Positions 35,210 to 45,382 are shown, counted from the first letter of the stretch. The stretch is DNA of 64,000 nucleotides from Noviherbaspirillum autotrophicum (GCF_000818395.1 NZ_JWJG01000028.1:279997-343996), one strand, 5' to 3'. Numbers and translations: made by a program. Notes: generated from the sequence alone by a model not told the origin.

Positions 35210-38116
35210 ATGGACAAACAATATGTGAGGAGCAATAACCCGAGCTTAGACCATGCTTTTTCCAGAGCGCAGGCGGGAGTGAGAGAGGGATTGCTAACCG
35301 CGATATTGGACAGCATGCCGGAACTGATTGCTGCGGTCGATACCGATTGCTGCTTCACGGCGTTTAATGCGGCTTACGCCAGAGAGTTCCGGACGATTTT
35401 TGGCGTTGAGTTAAAAGTGGGCTGCGACTTGGCCGCCATGCTGGCCCCACTGCCGGAAGACCAACGGGCAGCCCTAGCTCTGTTTAGAAGAGCCCTACTG
35501 GGTGAGACCACCAGCGTGACCGAGACCTTCGGCGATCCGGCGAAGTCCCGTCGGCACTACGAGTTGCGTTTCGCCCCCGTCCGGGATGCCGACGGCCGGG
35601 TGATCGGCGCCGCCCAGATCGGCAGGGATATTACAGAGCGCAGAAACGCCGAAGAGCGGCAGCAGTCCAGCGAGGAAAAATATCGAAGCCTGTTCACCAA
35701 CATGACCGAAGCCTTCGCCCTGGGCGAACCGATCCTCGGCGACCAGGGCAGGCCCGTCGATTATCGCTATCTGGAAGTCAATGAGGCCTTTTACACCCAT
35801 ACGGGCATGTCCAGGGATATCGTCGGGCAGCCCATGCGCGAAAACTTGCCGGATCTGGAACAAGTCTGGATCGATCGTTATTGTTCCGTCGCGCTCACGG
35901 GGACGGCGGACCGTATCGAGAGTTACAACGCCGACACGCAGCGTCACTATGACGTCTATATCTTCTGCCCCAACCCAGGCCGGTTTGCCATTCTGTTCCG
36001 CGACGTCACCGAGCAAAAGCGCATCCTCGAAGCCCTGCAGGACAGCGAAAAGCGCTACACCGCCCTGTTCAACAACCGGACGAATGCAGTCGCCCACTTG
36101 CGGGTCGTTGCAGATGAGAGGGGGGAGCCGGTCGATTACTACTTCGATGCCATCAATGACGCTTGGGAACGTTTGATGGGTCTTCGACGCGACGAAGTCG
36201 TCGGTCGCTTGGCGAGCGCGGTTTTTCCCGGGCTGAGAGAGCAGGAATGGGATCCAGTAGAGCATCTGGGCCGGATCGCCCTCGAAGGTGGGGAAGGCAC
36301 CTTCGATATCCACTTCGGGCCGACCGGACAATGGGTATCGATCTACGCCTACAGTCCCAAGCACGGTGAATGCACGGTGATCTTTACCGACATCACCGAC
36401 CGCAGAGTAACGGAAGCAGCGCTGCAGCAGAGCGAAAAGCGGCTTGGCCTGGCACTGAAAGCGGCCGGCACGGCCGTCTGGGAAATGGACATCGGCACAC
36501 AGGAGATTATTCCCGCAGGCGACCTGCTCTTTACCATGCTGGGTTACACGCCCGGCGACATCAAGACATTGCCTGAGTGGCTTTCGCTCATGCATGAGGA
36601 AGACTTGCCGGGCGTGCCGGAAATGATTGGTGACGTGATCGAAGGTCAACGGGACAGTTACTGGCGAGAAATGCGTCTGCGCGCCAAGGACGGTCGCTGG
36701 CACTGGATGCTGTCGCAGGCAACTGCCGTCGAGCGCGATGCGCAGGGCAAGGCGGTCCGTCTGGTGGGCACGCTGACGGACATCGATGAGCGCAAACTGG
36801 CGCAAGAGCGTGTCCGCGAAGCAGCGCTGCACGACCCGCTGACCGGCCTGCCGAACCGGGCGCTCCTTTTCGAGTACGGCAGCCACCTCATCGCCGCAGC
36901 ACGCCGGAATCACAATCGCGGGGCGCTGCTGTTCATCGATCTCGACCGCTTCAAGCCGATTAATGACCTCTATGGACACGAAATAGGAGACCGCGTCTTG
37001 AAGGAGGTCGGTAAGCGACTCCTTGGCTGCACGCGGCAGGAGGACGTGGTGGGACGACTGGGAGGCGACGAATTCGTCATCGTCTTGCCGCACGTCGACT
37101 CTGGCCGTTACCCAGCGGCCGTCGTCGCCCAGCACGTCGTCGACAGCCTCAGCCGGCCCTTTCCGATCGATAGCCTCGAGTTGTCGATTTCGCCTTCGAT
37201 CGGGATCAGCTACTACCCTGAGCACGCCACCGATATCAGCGCGCTGATTCATACCGCGGATCTTGCGATGTACCGGGCGAAGCAGTCCGGGCGCGCGAAC
37301 TACCAGTTCTACACCCCGGAGCTGGACCGGCAAGCCGACGCGGCCTATGCATTGGAGGCGCGACTCAAGGAAGCGCTGCGGCACGGGGATCTGGAACTTC
37401 ACTACCAGCCGGTCGTGGACATCAAGAGCGGCAGGTTGATCGGCGCCGAAGCGCTGGCGCGCCTCGCTGGCTACGACGGCCAGGCAATCAGCCCTGCGAG
37501 ATTCATCCCGGTCGCCGAATCCGCCGGCTTGATTGGAGAACTCGGGGAGTGGGTGGCGGCAGAGGCATGCCGCCAGCACGCGGCGTGGCTGGAAGAGGGA
37601 TTGCGGGTCGCGATTGCCATCAACGTATCACCGCTGCAGTTCCGGCAGCGGGATTTCGCCCAACGGCTGGGAAAGATCGTGGCCGACAATGGCATCGACC
37701 CATACGGCATTCAGGTTGAAGTGACCGAGAGCGCGGTCATGGAGAACGTGGATGAGGCGATCGAGATACTGAACCAGCTCAAGTCCTTTGGCGTAAAGGT
37801 CGCGCTGGACGATTTCGGCACTGGTTATTCCAGCCTGAGCAGCCTCTCCAGCCTGCCTTTGGACAAACTCAAGGTCGACCAGTCGTTTGTGCGCCGCGTC
37901 GAGCGCGATCCTGCGAGCCGCGCCATCACGAGAGCCATGATCGCGCTCGGCCGCGCATTGAATCTCGAAATCGTTGGGGAAGGCATTGAATCCGAAGACG
38001 TCCTGGGATATCTGCGACGCGAGGGCTGCGACCACGCCCAGGGATTCTGGGTCAGTCATCCATTGCCTGCGCTGGAGTTCGCGCAGTGGTATCGGAAAGA
38101 GCATGTACTCTGGTAG
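35210..38116 (+). CDS. Multi-PAS GGDEF-EAL protein (c-di-GMP turnover), cytoplasmic
   Basis: A 968-residue protein with no TM helix. Order: PAS ~24-143, PAS ~155-275, PAS ~285-400, PAS ~405-530, GGDEF ~535-700, EAL ~712-960. The synthase motif (near 618) is intact, with RQED as the inhibitory site. EAL keeps AEALARL and DDFGTGYSSL, although the tryptophan usual after EAL-x-R is a Leu. The N-terminal PAS resembles that of 28762-32073. A 694-codon open frame on the opposite strand is a codon-bias shadow. It converges with another GGDEF-EAL gene 90 bp away. Confidence 0.93.
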   Translation: MDKQYVRSNNPSLDHAFSRAQAGVREGLLTAILDSMPELIAAVDTDCCFTAFNAAYAREFRTIFGVELKVGCDLAAMLAPLPEDQRAALALFRRALLGETTSVTETFGDPAKSRRHYELRFAPVRDADGRVIGAAQIGRDITERRNAEERQQSSEEKYRSLFTNMTEAFALGEPILGDQGRPVDYRYLEVNEAFYTHTGMSRDIVGQPMRENLPDLEQVWIDRYCSVALTGTADRIESYNADTQRHYDVYIFCPNPGRFAILFRDVTEQKRILEALQDSEKRYTALFNNRTNAVAHLRVVADERGEPVDYYFDAINDAWERLMGLRRDEVVGRLASAVFPGLREQEWDPVEHLGRIALEGGEGTFDIHFGPTGQWVSIYAYSPKHGECTVIFTDITDRRVTEAALQQSEKRLGLALKAAGTAVWEMDIGTQEIIPAGDLLFTMLGYTPGDIKTLPEWLSLMHEEDLPGVPEMIGDVIEGQRDSYWREMRLRAKDGRWHWMLSQATAVERDAQGKAVRLVGTLTDIDERKLAQERVREAALHDPLTGLPNRALLFEYGSHLIAAARRNHNRGALLFIDLDRFKPINDLYGHEIGDRVLKEVGKRLLGCTRQEDVVGRLGGDEFVIVLPHVDSGRYPAAVVAQHVVDSLSRPFPIDSLELSISPSIGISYYPEHATDISALIHTADLAMYRAKQSGRANYQFYTPELDRQADAAYALEARLKEALRHGDLELHYQPVVDIKSGRLIGAEALARLAGYDGQAISPARFIPVAESAGLIGELGEWVAAEACRQHAAWLEEGLRVAIAINVSPLQFRQRDFAQRLGKIVADNGIDPYGIQVEVTESAVMENVDEAIEILNQLKSFGVKVALDDFGTGYSSLSSLSSLPLDKLKVDQSFVRRVERDPASRAITRAMIALGRALNLEIVGEGIESEDVLGYLRREGCDHAQGFWVSHPLPALEFAQWYRKEHVLW

Positions 38117-38206
38117 TAGCTAGCCCTTACGCGCACTGCTGCCCCACAGTTCTCCGCTGCAGCGTCCAGCGTTGGTCAAGCAGTCTACTTGCGCGGTCAT
38201 CTTCCG

Positions 38207-40969
38207 TCAGCTGCCGTGGCCCGGACCGATACGATCACGAGAATTTGGGTATCCGGGGCGCTCTCGCACATATTGTTCAAATTCAGGCAGAGGCAATGGG
38301 CGGCCAAACAGGTATCCCTGATAGAAGTAACAGCCGGTCGCGGAAAGTGCGTCACGCTGTTCGTGGGTTTCCACTCCCTCTGCAATGACGGAAAGATTCA
38401 TGCTGTCGGCAAGGGCGACGATCGTTCTGGCAATGGCAGCATCGTTGCCATCAATCAGGATATCCCTGACAAAGCTTCGGTCGATCTTGAGCTGATCCAG
38501 CGGCAAACGCTTCAGGTAAGCAAGCGACGAATAACCGGTACCGAAGTCGTCCAGTGAAAAACTGACGCCCTTGGCTTTCAGCGCGCACATCTTGGTAATG
38601 ACGCCTTCGACATCGTCGACCAAGAGGCTCTCCGTGAGCTCAAGCTTGAGCCGTTGCGGATTGGCGCCGCTTTTTTCAATCACCGACAGCACCTGCTCCA
38701 CGAAGTCGGGGCGGCGGAATTGTCGCGCACTGACGTTGACGGCGAGCGTGAGATGCGCCGTCGACGCATGGGCGGCCCAGATGGACAGCTGCTCGCACGC
38801 CGTCTGCAACACCCAGGTACCAATGTGCTGAATCAGCCCGGTTTCTTCTGCTAACGGGATGAATTCTCCCGGCGCGATCAATCCTCGCGCCGGATGCAGC
38901 CAACGCACCAAGGCCTCGGCGCCCGTCACTTCGCCGCTCCTACCGACCTGGACCTGGTAGTAAAGGGCAAATTGGCTTTCTTGCACGGCGAGGCGCAAGT
39001 CGCTTTCAAGGGCGGCGCGTTGGGCGATGGCGGCTTGCATCTCCGGATTAAAAAAACGCAGCGTATTGCGCCCAGCCGCCTTTGCCTGATACATCGCCAG
39101 ATCGGCCTGTTTCAACAAATCCTCGATGCTGCCCTGGTGATCCGAAAATAAAGTAACGCCAATACTCGCCGTGCTCGGATATGCGCCGTCTTGAAGCTGG
39201 AAGGCTTGGCTGAACGCTCCCAGGATGTGTTCGCCCACGATTTCGGCCTGCGTGGCCGCTTCCCCTGAGCAGTCGCTCAAGTTCTCCAGCATCACCACGA
39301 ATTCGTCGCCGCCCAGCCGGGCAACGGTGTCTCCTTGGCGTGCGCCGTGGATCAAACGTTGTGCGACTTGTTGCAGCAGCTGATCGCCGACGTCATGCCC
39401 CAGCGTATCATTGAGCATCTTGAAGTTATCCAGATCAATGAAGAGCAGGGCGCCGTTCCGATGCGTGCGTGTGCAAGTGGCCAATGCCTGCTTTAGCCTG
39501 TCGAGCAGCAAGCGGCGATTGGGAAGATGTGTGAGCGGGTCATAGAAGGCGAGATTGCGAATGGCGTCTTCTGCCTCCTTGCGCGACGTCATGTCCGTCA
39601 TCGTGCCAACGAAGTGCGTCAATACATGCGAGGCGTTGTATACAGCGGTAATCGTCAGCCACAAGGGGTATTTCTCGCCATTTTTTCGGCGGTGCCAGAT
39701 ATCGCCTTGCCAGGTGCCGGTTTGGAGAATGCTGTCCTTTACCGCGGTATAGAATGCCGAGTTATCAATAGTCGAGCGCAGCGGCTGCGGTGTTTGGCCA
39801 ATGGCCTCGGCACTCGAATAACCCGTAATTTCCGAGAACGCCCGGTTGACTCGCAAGATCACTCCCTGTGCGTCGGTAATGAACATCCCCTCCTGTGCTT
39901 CGAAGGCGATTGCAGCAATACGCAAGTCGATTTCGGCATGTTTGCGATCGGTGATGTCGGCAATGACCCCGACCAGCCCGGTTATGACGCCACTGATATC
40001 GTAGAAGCGTTTCCCGGTTAAGGTTCCCCAGAATGTCGTCTGGTCTGGGCGATAGTAAAGACGTTCCAGTTCGACCGAAGCAGTGTTGCTGCATAATAGG
40101 TCAAGCATTCTTTGCCGCGCCATGTCCCGCTCTGCCGGATGCACCAGGGCGACGTATTCATTGCCCACCAACGCGTCGAGCGGCGTCGCAAACATTTCCG
40201 CCATACGCCGGTTGGCATGGGTGATGCGCCCGTCCATGTCGACCAGGAAGATCGCCACACTCGATGTATCCAGAATCTGCGTGAGCATTGCTTCCCGCGC
40301 AGCAAGCTCCGCATTGGTCCGCGCCAGCGCTGTCGTACGCGCGCCCACCGTGTCTTCCAAATCTCTGTTGATGGCAGCCAATTGTTGTGCAGACTGCGTT
40401 TGTCGCAAGCGGTTCAAACCGCTATCGGCCAGCATGCCGGCTAGCGTCGCATAGAGTTGGATCACGGATTCGACGCGCTCCCTGGGCAGGACCGGCACCT
40501 TGGAAATAGCGTCTAGATAACGCGCCTCATCAAACCCGAATTGCCGTGCCTGCTTGCGAAAGAAATCGAGATCGGGCGCATCAGTCAGGAATTGGCCAGT
40601 AAACACATTTGCCACATGCTGCCCGTCCACGATGATCGGTGCTGCCGTGTCGAGGAGGCCATTCAGGCAGCGATAAATAGCGAATGGCAGCCCTCGCGTC
40701 ATGCTCTCGGCGAGTGACGTGTCACTTTCATTGCAACGTTGACAAGTGCGGGCATCCACGCGATGAAAATTGACGCAAGCCTCCTGCCATCCAGCATGCG
40801 CGATTACAACACCGTCGACGTCAATCACTGCGTTCGCAATGCCAATAACCTGATGAAAGCTCTCCATAAGACTCTGCAGCTTCTCGACATCGACGAGGTG
40901 GGCGTATTTGAAACTATCGGGAAGGCTCATGGATGGGGCGGGCGTCAGTGTTGGCAAAAGCGGCATCAC
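38207..40969 (-). CDS. PocR-PAS-PAS-GGDEF-EAL protein (c-di-GMP turnover)
   Basis: A 920-residue protein. An N-terminal PocR sensory domain (~22-190) is recognised by ACVNFHRVDARTCQRCNESD and AAPIIVDGQHVANVFTGQFL; it has a Cys pair that can bind metal. Then PAS ~225-345, PAS ~350-470, GGDEF ~480-640 (motif near 553, with RQGD as inhibitory site), EAL ~655-905 (GAEALVRW, DDFGTGYSSL). PocR domains are thought to bind small hydrocarbon derivatives such as propanediol-type ligands. Joined to c-di-GMP output, this links a metabolite to lifestyle choice. Convergent with 35210-38116. Confidence 0.93.
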   Translation of the reverse strand: MMPLLPTLTPAPSMSLPDSFKYAHLVDVEKLQSLMESFHQVIGIANAVIDVDGVVIAHAGWQEACVNFHRVDARTCQRCNESDTSLAESMTRGLPFAIYRCLNGLLDTAAPIIVDGQHVANVFTGQFLTDAPDLDFFRKQARQFGFDEARYLDAISKVPVLPRERVESVIQLYATLAGMLADSGLNRLRQTQSAQQLAAINRDLEDTVGARTTALARTNAELAAREAMLTQILDTSSVAIFLVDMDGRITHANRRMAEMFATPLDALVGNEYVALVHPAERDMARQRMLDLLCSNTASVELERLYYRPDQTTFWGTLTGKRFYDISGVITGLVGVIADITDRKHAEIDLRIAAIAFEAQEGMFITDAQGVILRVNRAFSEITGYSSAEAIGQTPQPLRSTIDNSAFYTAVKDSILQTGTWQGDIWHRRKNGEKYPLWLTITAVYNASHVLTHFVGTMTDMTSRKEAEDAIRNLAFYDPLTHLPNRRLLLDRLKQALATCTRTHRNGALLFIDLDNFKMLNDTLGHDVGDQLLQQVAQRLIHGARQGDTVARLGGDEFVVMLENLSDCSGEAATQAEIVGEHILGAFSQAFQLQDGAYPSTASIGVTLFSDHQGSIEDLLKQADLAMYQAKAAGRNTLRFFNPEMQAAIAQRAALESDLRLAVQESQFALYYQVQVGRSGEVTGAEALVRWLHPARGLIAPGEFIPLAEETGLIQHIGTWVLQTACEQLSIWAAHASTAHLTLAVNVSARQFRRPDFVEQVLSVIEKSGANPQRLKLELTESLLVDDVEGVITKMCALKAKGVSFSLDDFGTGYSSLAYLKRLPLDQLKIDRSFVRDILIDGNDAAIARTIVALADSMNLSVIAEGVETHEQRDALSATGCYFYQGYLFGRPLPLPEFEQYVRERPGYPNSRDRIGPGHGS

Positions 40970-41238
40970 ATAATCTGATGCCCACGGTAATTTTACCTGC
41001 CATGGATTGCATTCGGCTAGGAAACGAAGCGCTCAACGCACTGAGGACGAACGCACGCCAGGTAGCGGGCATTGAGGCATGTTCTGATACAACAAATCCG
41101 AAGCGAATCCCGGGTGGCGATCACACTTTTTCGATATCGCTGGAGTGCTTCTTCGACAAGATCGACCAGGAACGCACGGTGGTTTGCCATTCCTGGTCGA
41201 TTTGCGTCATCGCCATGCAAGGGGCGTCCAACGATGGA

Positions 41239-41760
41239 TCAAGGATGTCCTTTTGTATATCTCAGACGCTCTTCCACCAACTTTTGCCAGTCGGACCCGC
41301 CATATCCTCCCACCAGATCATGTCCGATCGCCGTCCACGCCGAAGATGCTGGGTCTAATCCAATCGCCACGATGAAAGGTGCGTCGGCGACGATGAATTG
41401 CCGGCCATAGGGTAGCAAGTATCGGCCGCTATGTTTTTGAAGAGTTTCGCAAGCGTCTTCGTAACGAGCGAACCAATGGTTCAGCAGCGCCGAGCATGTT
41501 TTGTCGTACCAGAACGTTCCCATGTCGTCGGTCGGTCGAGCCTCGCCTCCCAGCACCTTGCGTGCGTGATCCCATGTATTGAAGCCAGCCTCCACCGACA
41601 CGACATTGAGGCAAAGCGACAAGGTCCATGCATCGGGGATTGCCCAGCGCCGCTGCTTCGCAATGGCTACCGCCCGACCATGTGCCGCCTGGCCAGGGTC
41701 AGTCAATGCCTTGCGCAACAAGCGAGCGCGAATCTTCAGCTCTTCGATTGGCGATGTCAT
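41239..41760 (-). CDS. Hypothetical protein with a glyoxalase-associated helical motif
   Basis: A 173-residue protein. The N-terminal helix EELKIRARLLRKALTD and the motif VEAGFNTWDHARKVL resemble the short helical region that precedes glyoxalase-superfamily proteins ('HGFxxWxxAxxxL'). The C-terminal half (KHSGRYLLPYGRQFIVADAP, VAIGLDPASSAWTAIGHDL) is of unknown fold. Its ATG overlaps the stop of the SDR gene (ATGA), so it is the second gene of a two-gene unit. No function assigned. Confidence 0.7.
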   Translation of the reverse strand: MTSPIEELKIRARLLRKALTDPGQAAHGRAVAIAKQRRWAIPDAWTLSLCLNVVSVEAGFNTWDHARKVLGGEARPTDDMGTFWYDKTCSALLNHWFARYEDACETLQKHSGRYLLPYGRQFIVADAPFIVAIGLDPASSAWTAIGHDLVGGYGGSDWQKLVEERLRYTKGHP

Positions 41761-42533
41761 GGCATTTTCCCGAAATTCATAGGTGGATGGCCTTCCATGG
41801 CGACTGCGTGATGCCGTGCATCCATCGCCTCAACCGTATCTGGATGGGTAAGCCAGTAGAAGGGCGGCGAATCACGCAAGCCGTCAAGAACGCGCCGTGC
41901 AAAACTCGGCGCGGATTCGGCGTGACGCATTGCTTCCAGAAGATAAACCGTGAGCGGATCCGCTGGCGCCCGTACGCCATCCGGCAAAGCATTGTTAAGG
42001 ATATTGGTTTGCACCAGGCCCGGGCATAACGCATGCAGCGTGACGCCTGAATCTCGTGTTTCGTAATACAGGCTTTCCAGCATGCTTAACAGGGCAGCCT
42101 TGGATGCGCGATACAAGGCCGCGCCAGGATAGGTCAGCAAGGCGGCTGCCGACACCGTGACGACAGCCTTGCCGCTGGCCGACACTAAATGCGGCCACCA
42201 GCTGCGCAGGCAATGGAGAGCGCCCATCGTGTTGACGTTCCATACGCGCTGCCAATCCTGCCCGCTGGCGCCGAAAACCGATCCGGAGGCGCCGATGCCT
42301 GCGTTTGAAAACAAGTAATTCAGCGGCCGATGAGAAAACGTGTCGGCCAATCGCTGCATGGCGTCGGCGTCACTGACGTCGAGTTCAATCGCGGTGATAT
42401 TCGGACGCGTTTGAAACGGCATGGGGTTCTGGTCGATAGCAATGACTTCGACAGAGCGCGCGACGAGTTCGAGGGTAAGTGCCAAACCAATGCCGGAAGC
42501 GGCACCGGTAACGACTGCAAGGGGAGTGGTCAT
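41757..42533 (-). CDS. Short-chain dehydrogenase/reductase (SDR)
   Basis: A 258-residue classical SDR: cofactor loop VTGAASGIGLALTLE, acidic residue after strand 2 (AIDQNP, suggesting NAD preference), YLFSNAGIGASG, the Ser in VTVSAAALLTYPG and the catalytic YRASKAALL. The substrate-binding region (HALCPGLVQTNIL) is standard. Oxidises or reduces an alcohol/ketone of unknown identity. First gene of a pair with the hypothetical protein downstream. Confidence 0.92.
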   Translation of the reverse strand: MTTPLAVVTGAASGIGLALTLELVARSVEVIAIDQNPMPFQTRPNITAIELDVSDADAMQRLADTFSHRPLNYLFSNAGIGASGSVFGASGQDWQRVWNVNTMGALHCLRSWWPHLVSASGKAVVTVSAAALLTYPGAALYRASKAALLSMLESLYYETRDSGVTLHALCPGLVQTNILNNALPDGVRAPADPLTVYLLEAMRHAESAPSFARRVLDGLRDSPPFYWLTHPDTVEAMDARHHAVAMEGHPPMNFGKMP

Positions 42534-42944
42534 GTGAACCTTCCTATTCGCGTTTTGGCTTCCCGCTAAGCCTTACGAATGGGTCGATCACATCCAGTAT
42601 GCAGATGAGAGACGAAGGGTGAGAGCCTCTTTTGCGGGAGGGCGTCCCTTAACGCCCGGTGTTGGAGGCGAATTTTATACCACATGCACGGACATCGCAA
42701 AAATTCGGCGCGACAGAGGATGCTTTCAGCAACCTGTGGCTTATGGGACGCCTTGATATCGGCATTGGCTCGGAATGCTGCGGATACCGACCGGGCGCTT
42801 CGCGGCAAAAGCAGCGCCAACTTAAAACCCGGCCTTTGTACTCATCAAAGCTATCGTCTTTTTCGTCCCCGACCTGAAGGGCAGCTTCGGGATTCAATTC
42901 AAGTAAACACGAGCCACGTAAGCCTGATCTACCGTCCAGCAAGT
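42534..42944. other. Intergenic region, 411 bp
   Basis: Between the end of map (minus) and the SDR start (minus). Open frames on both strands have no family signature. No clear terminator for map was seen. Confidence 0.4.
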
Positions 42945-43772
42945 TCAGTTCACGGCAGCCGAAAGCGACGTTTCGGCTGTGATGGGCGAATAGTCCCCGT
43001 AGCCGTCGGGCCAGGAAGTCAGGATCTCGAAGCCGCTTTCCGTCACTGCCACCATGTGCTCCCATTGCGCGGACAGGGAGCGGTCCTTCGTCACGACCGT
43101 CCAGCCGTCGGCCAACTGCACCGTCCCCGGCTTGCCCGCGTTGAGCATTGGCTCAATGGTGAAGATCATGCCGGGCTCAAGCACCAGGCCAGTGCCCAGT
43201 CGGCCATAGTGCAGCACCTGCGGTTCGTCATGATAGACGGTCCCAATGCCGTGGCCGCAGTATTCGCGTACGACGCTGAATCCCTCGCGATGCGCGACGG
43301 TCTGGATGGCGTGACCGACATCGCCCAGCGTCGCCCCCGGGCGAACCGCGAGGATACCGGCACGCATTGCTTCATAGGTCGAGCGCACCAGGCGCTTGGC
43401 GAGGATTCCCGGTTCGCCGACTAAATACATGCGGCTGGTATCGCCATACCAGCCATCCTTAATAACTGCGACGTCAATGTTAATGATGTCGCTATTCTTC
43501 AGGCGCCTGTCAGAGGGAATTCCATGACAAACGACATGGTTGATCGAAGTGAGGACGGTCTTGGGATAGCCGTTGTAGCCCACGTTGGCAGGGATGGCCC
43601 TCAGTTCATCGACGATGTAGTCGTGGCAAATCCTGTCGAGTTCACCCGTAGTAATGCCGGGCCTGAGGTGCTCCGCGATCATCCTGAGCACGTCCGCCGC
43701 CAGTGCGCCCGCGCGCCGCGCCATTCCGATCTCCGCTTCCGAACGGATGGGAACCTTATTCCTGATCTTCAC
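42945..43772 (-). CDS. map: Type I methionine aminopeptidase
   Basis: A 275-residue enzyme. Metal ligands and motifs of type I MetAP: VCHGIPSDRRLKNSDIINID, GWYGDTSRMYLVGEP, GHGIGTVYHDEPQVLHYG, and the late EPMLNAG and Glu regions. It removes the initiator Met from new proteins, using two divalent metal ions. It is preceded by a ParD-like gene whose stop overlaps its start (ATGA), so this is probably a second map copy rather than the one beside rpsB. This cannot be checked here. Confidence 0.93.
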   Translation of the reverse strand: MKIRNKVPIRSEAEIGMARRAGALAADVLRMIAEHLRPGITTGELDRICHDYIVDELRAIPANVGYNGYPKTVLTSINHVVCHGIPSDRRLKNSDIINIDVAVIKDGWYGDTSRMYLVGEPGILAKRLVRSTYEAMRAGILAVRPGATLGDVGHAIQTVAHREGFSVVREYCGHGIGTVYHDEPQVLHYGRLGTGLVLEPGMIFTIEPMLNAGKPGTVQLADGWTVVTKDRSLSAQWEHMVAVTESGFEILTSWPDGYGDYSPITAETSLSAAVN

Positions 43773-44002
43773 GCTGCCTCCGGCTCGGCCGAGTCCCGGA
43801 TGGCTGCCGAAGTGAGCTCCCCAGACTGATGCACCCTAATGAGCAACTGGCAGATCTCGCCATAACTTAACTTGGGATTGAGTTCGGCCAGCATGCCGAC
43901 TCGAAGCCAGTGTTCGGCTTGCGCATTGATGGAGCGACTGAGTGCAGCGCTGGTGGAGCGCAGGTTTTCGTGCATCTGCTCGGAGATTTTCAGAATTCCC
44001 AT
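43769..44002 (-). CDS. ParD-like family protein coupled to map
   Basis: A 77-residue protein from ATG 44002: MGILKISEQMHENLRSTSA, then SINAQAEHWLRVGMLAELNP, and LSYGEICQLLIRV. This matches ParD-like small proteins that commonly precede a map gene. The N-terminal strand-helix-helix is ribbon-helix-helix-like, as in antitoxins, yet no ParE-type toxin gene is present. Stop overlaps the map start. Probably a regulator or partner of MetAP; the role is inferred only. Confidence 0.85.
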   Translation of the reverse strand: MGILKISEQMHENLRSTSAALSRSINAQAEHWLRVGMLAELNPKLSYGEICQLLIRVHQSGELTSAAIRDSAEPEAA

Positions 44003-44233
44003 TTTTATATCAAATATATGATTTGTAGTTGGTTCATATACTACCATGCTGTCGATTCGGCGGGCGAATCTCAGTTTTCAAGAAAACCGAAGCGATTGTG
44101 ACTTGGTATATCCTTTCCAGGGACGAAGACTCGCCCACGCCACATTTGAACTTTGCCACATGGACTGAGCTCAAAAGAAAGAGCACATGGCCGGATTAGG
44201 AAAGTGCCGCAGTGTCGCGATGGGACATAAGCA

Positions 44234-45382
44234 GTGATTTCACAGAACTATGTTCGTACTGCGCAATCTTGCGCGGTAGACGCGCGCACTGCCGTGCGCG
44301 AACTTCATGCTGGTATTCAACAACCCGATGCCGAGCTAGTGATCTTCTTTTGTTCGAGCCTGTATGACCTCGATGCCATTGCCGAAGAAGTGAACCACCT
44401 GTTCGCCGGCGTGACCGTGGTTGGCTGCACGACAGCCGGTGAAATCGGGCCGGCCGGCTATCAAAATCACAGCATCACTGGAGCCAGTTTTTCGTCCTGT
44501 GTATGTAAGGCGGTGATCGGGCACATCAGCCAACTCCAGCAGTTCGAGATTGTCAGTGGACGTCGCTTCGCACAGTCACTGCTGCAGCAACTGGAAAGCC
44601 ATGCGCCGGCGGCCGACACTAGCAACAGCTTTGCGTTTCTGTTGATCGACGGCATGTCTCGGCGCGAAGAGGCGGTGGCCCGCTCGTTGCAGGACGGATT
44701 GGGACAGATACCGCTGTTCGGTGGTTCCGCCGGAGACGACCTGGAATTGGCGCACGCCTGGGTCTTTCACCAAAACAAGTTTCACTCTGACAGTGCCGCG
44801 CTGATTTTGGTCAGCAGCACGCTTCCCTTCAAGATTTTCAAGACCCAGCACTTCGTCAGCGAAGCTGAGCGGCTGGTGGTCACCGAAGCCGACGCCGCCC
44901 GCCGCATCGTCAAGGAAATTAACGGTTTGCCGGCAGCCGAGGAGTACGCGCGCGTAGTCGGCACCCAAGTGACTGAGTTAAATCCGAAGCGCTTCGCCGC
45001 GTCGCCGGTGGTAGTGGCGATTGACGGCACCGACTATGTGCGTTCGATTCAGAGTGCCAACCCGGACGGCAGCCTGACTTTTTACTGCGCAATCGACGAA
45101 GGCCTGGTGCTGCGCGTGGTACGGGGCGTGGATTTGCTGGGCAACCTGGAGCACGCGTTCGATAGTTTGCGTGCGTCCGTCGGCCCGCTGCAAATGGTGA
45201 TTGCGTGCGACTGCGTGCTGCGCAACCTGGAAATTACGCAAAGCGGCCTGAAAGAGGCGGTAGGAGCCGTACTGCACCGAAATAACGCGATCGGATTCAG
45301 TACTTACGGAGAACAGTACCGTGGCGTGCACGTCAACCAGACGCTGACCGGCATCGCTTTCGGCTGCCCGCGCGATGGCTGA
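44234..45382 (+). CDS. FIST domain sensor protein
   Basis: A 382-residue FIST_N-FIST_C protein from GTG 44234. FIST_N (~25-215) shows ELVIFFCSSLYDLDAIAEEV, VVGCTTAGEIGPAGY and LLIDGMSRREEAVARSL; FIST_C (~225-370) shows EEYARVVG, VRSIQSANPDGSLTFYCAID and FSTYGEQYRGVHVNQTLTG. FIST domains are sensory and bind small ligands, perhaps amino acids. Stop overlaps the kinase gene by 8 bp, and the two act in one pathway by context. Confidence 0.92.
   Translation: MISQNYVRTAQSCAVDARTAVRELHAGIQQPDAELVIFFCSSLYDLDAIAEEVNHLFAGVTVVGCTTAGEIGPAGYQNHSITGASFSSCVCKAVIGHISQLQQFEIVSGRRFAQSLLQQLESHAPAADTSNSFAFLLIDGMSRREEAVARSLQDGLGQIPLFGGSAGDDLELAHAWVFHQNKFHSDSAALILVSSTLPFKIFKTQHFVSEAERLVVTEADAARRIVKEINGLPAAEEYARVVGTQVTELNPKRFAASPVVVAIDGTDYVRSIQSANPDGSLTFYCAIDEGLVLRVVRGVDLLGNLEHAFDSLRASVGPLQMVIACDCVLRNLEITQSGLKEAVGAVLHRNNAIGFSTYGEQYRGVHVNQTLTGIAFGCPRDG

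Noticed and set aside
35495..37579. A 694-codon open frame on the minus strand
   Set aside because: It is antisense to a certain GGDEF-EAL gene, has no domain signature, and follows from the GC-rich third positions of that gene.
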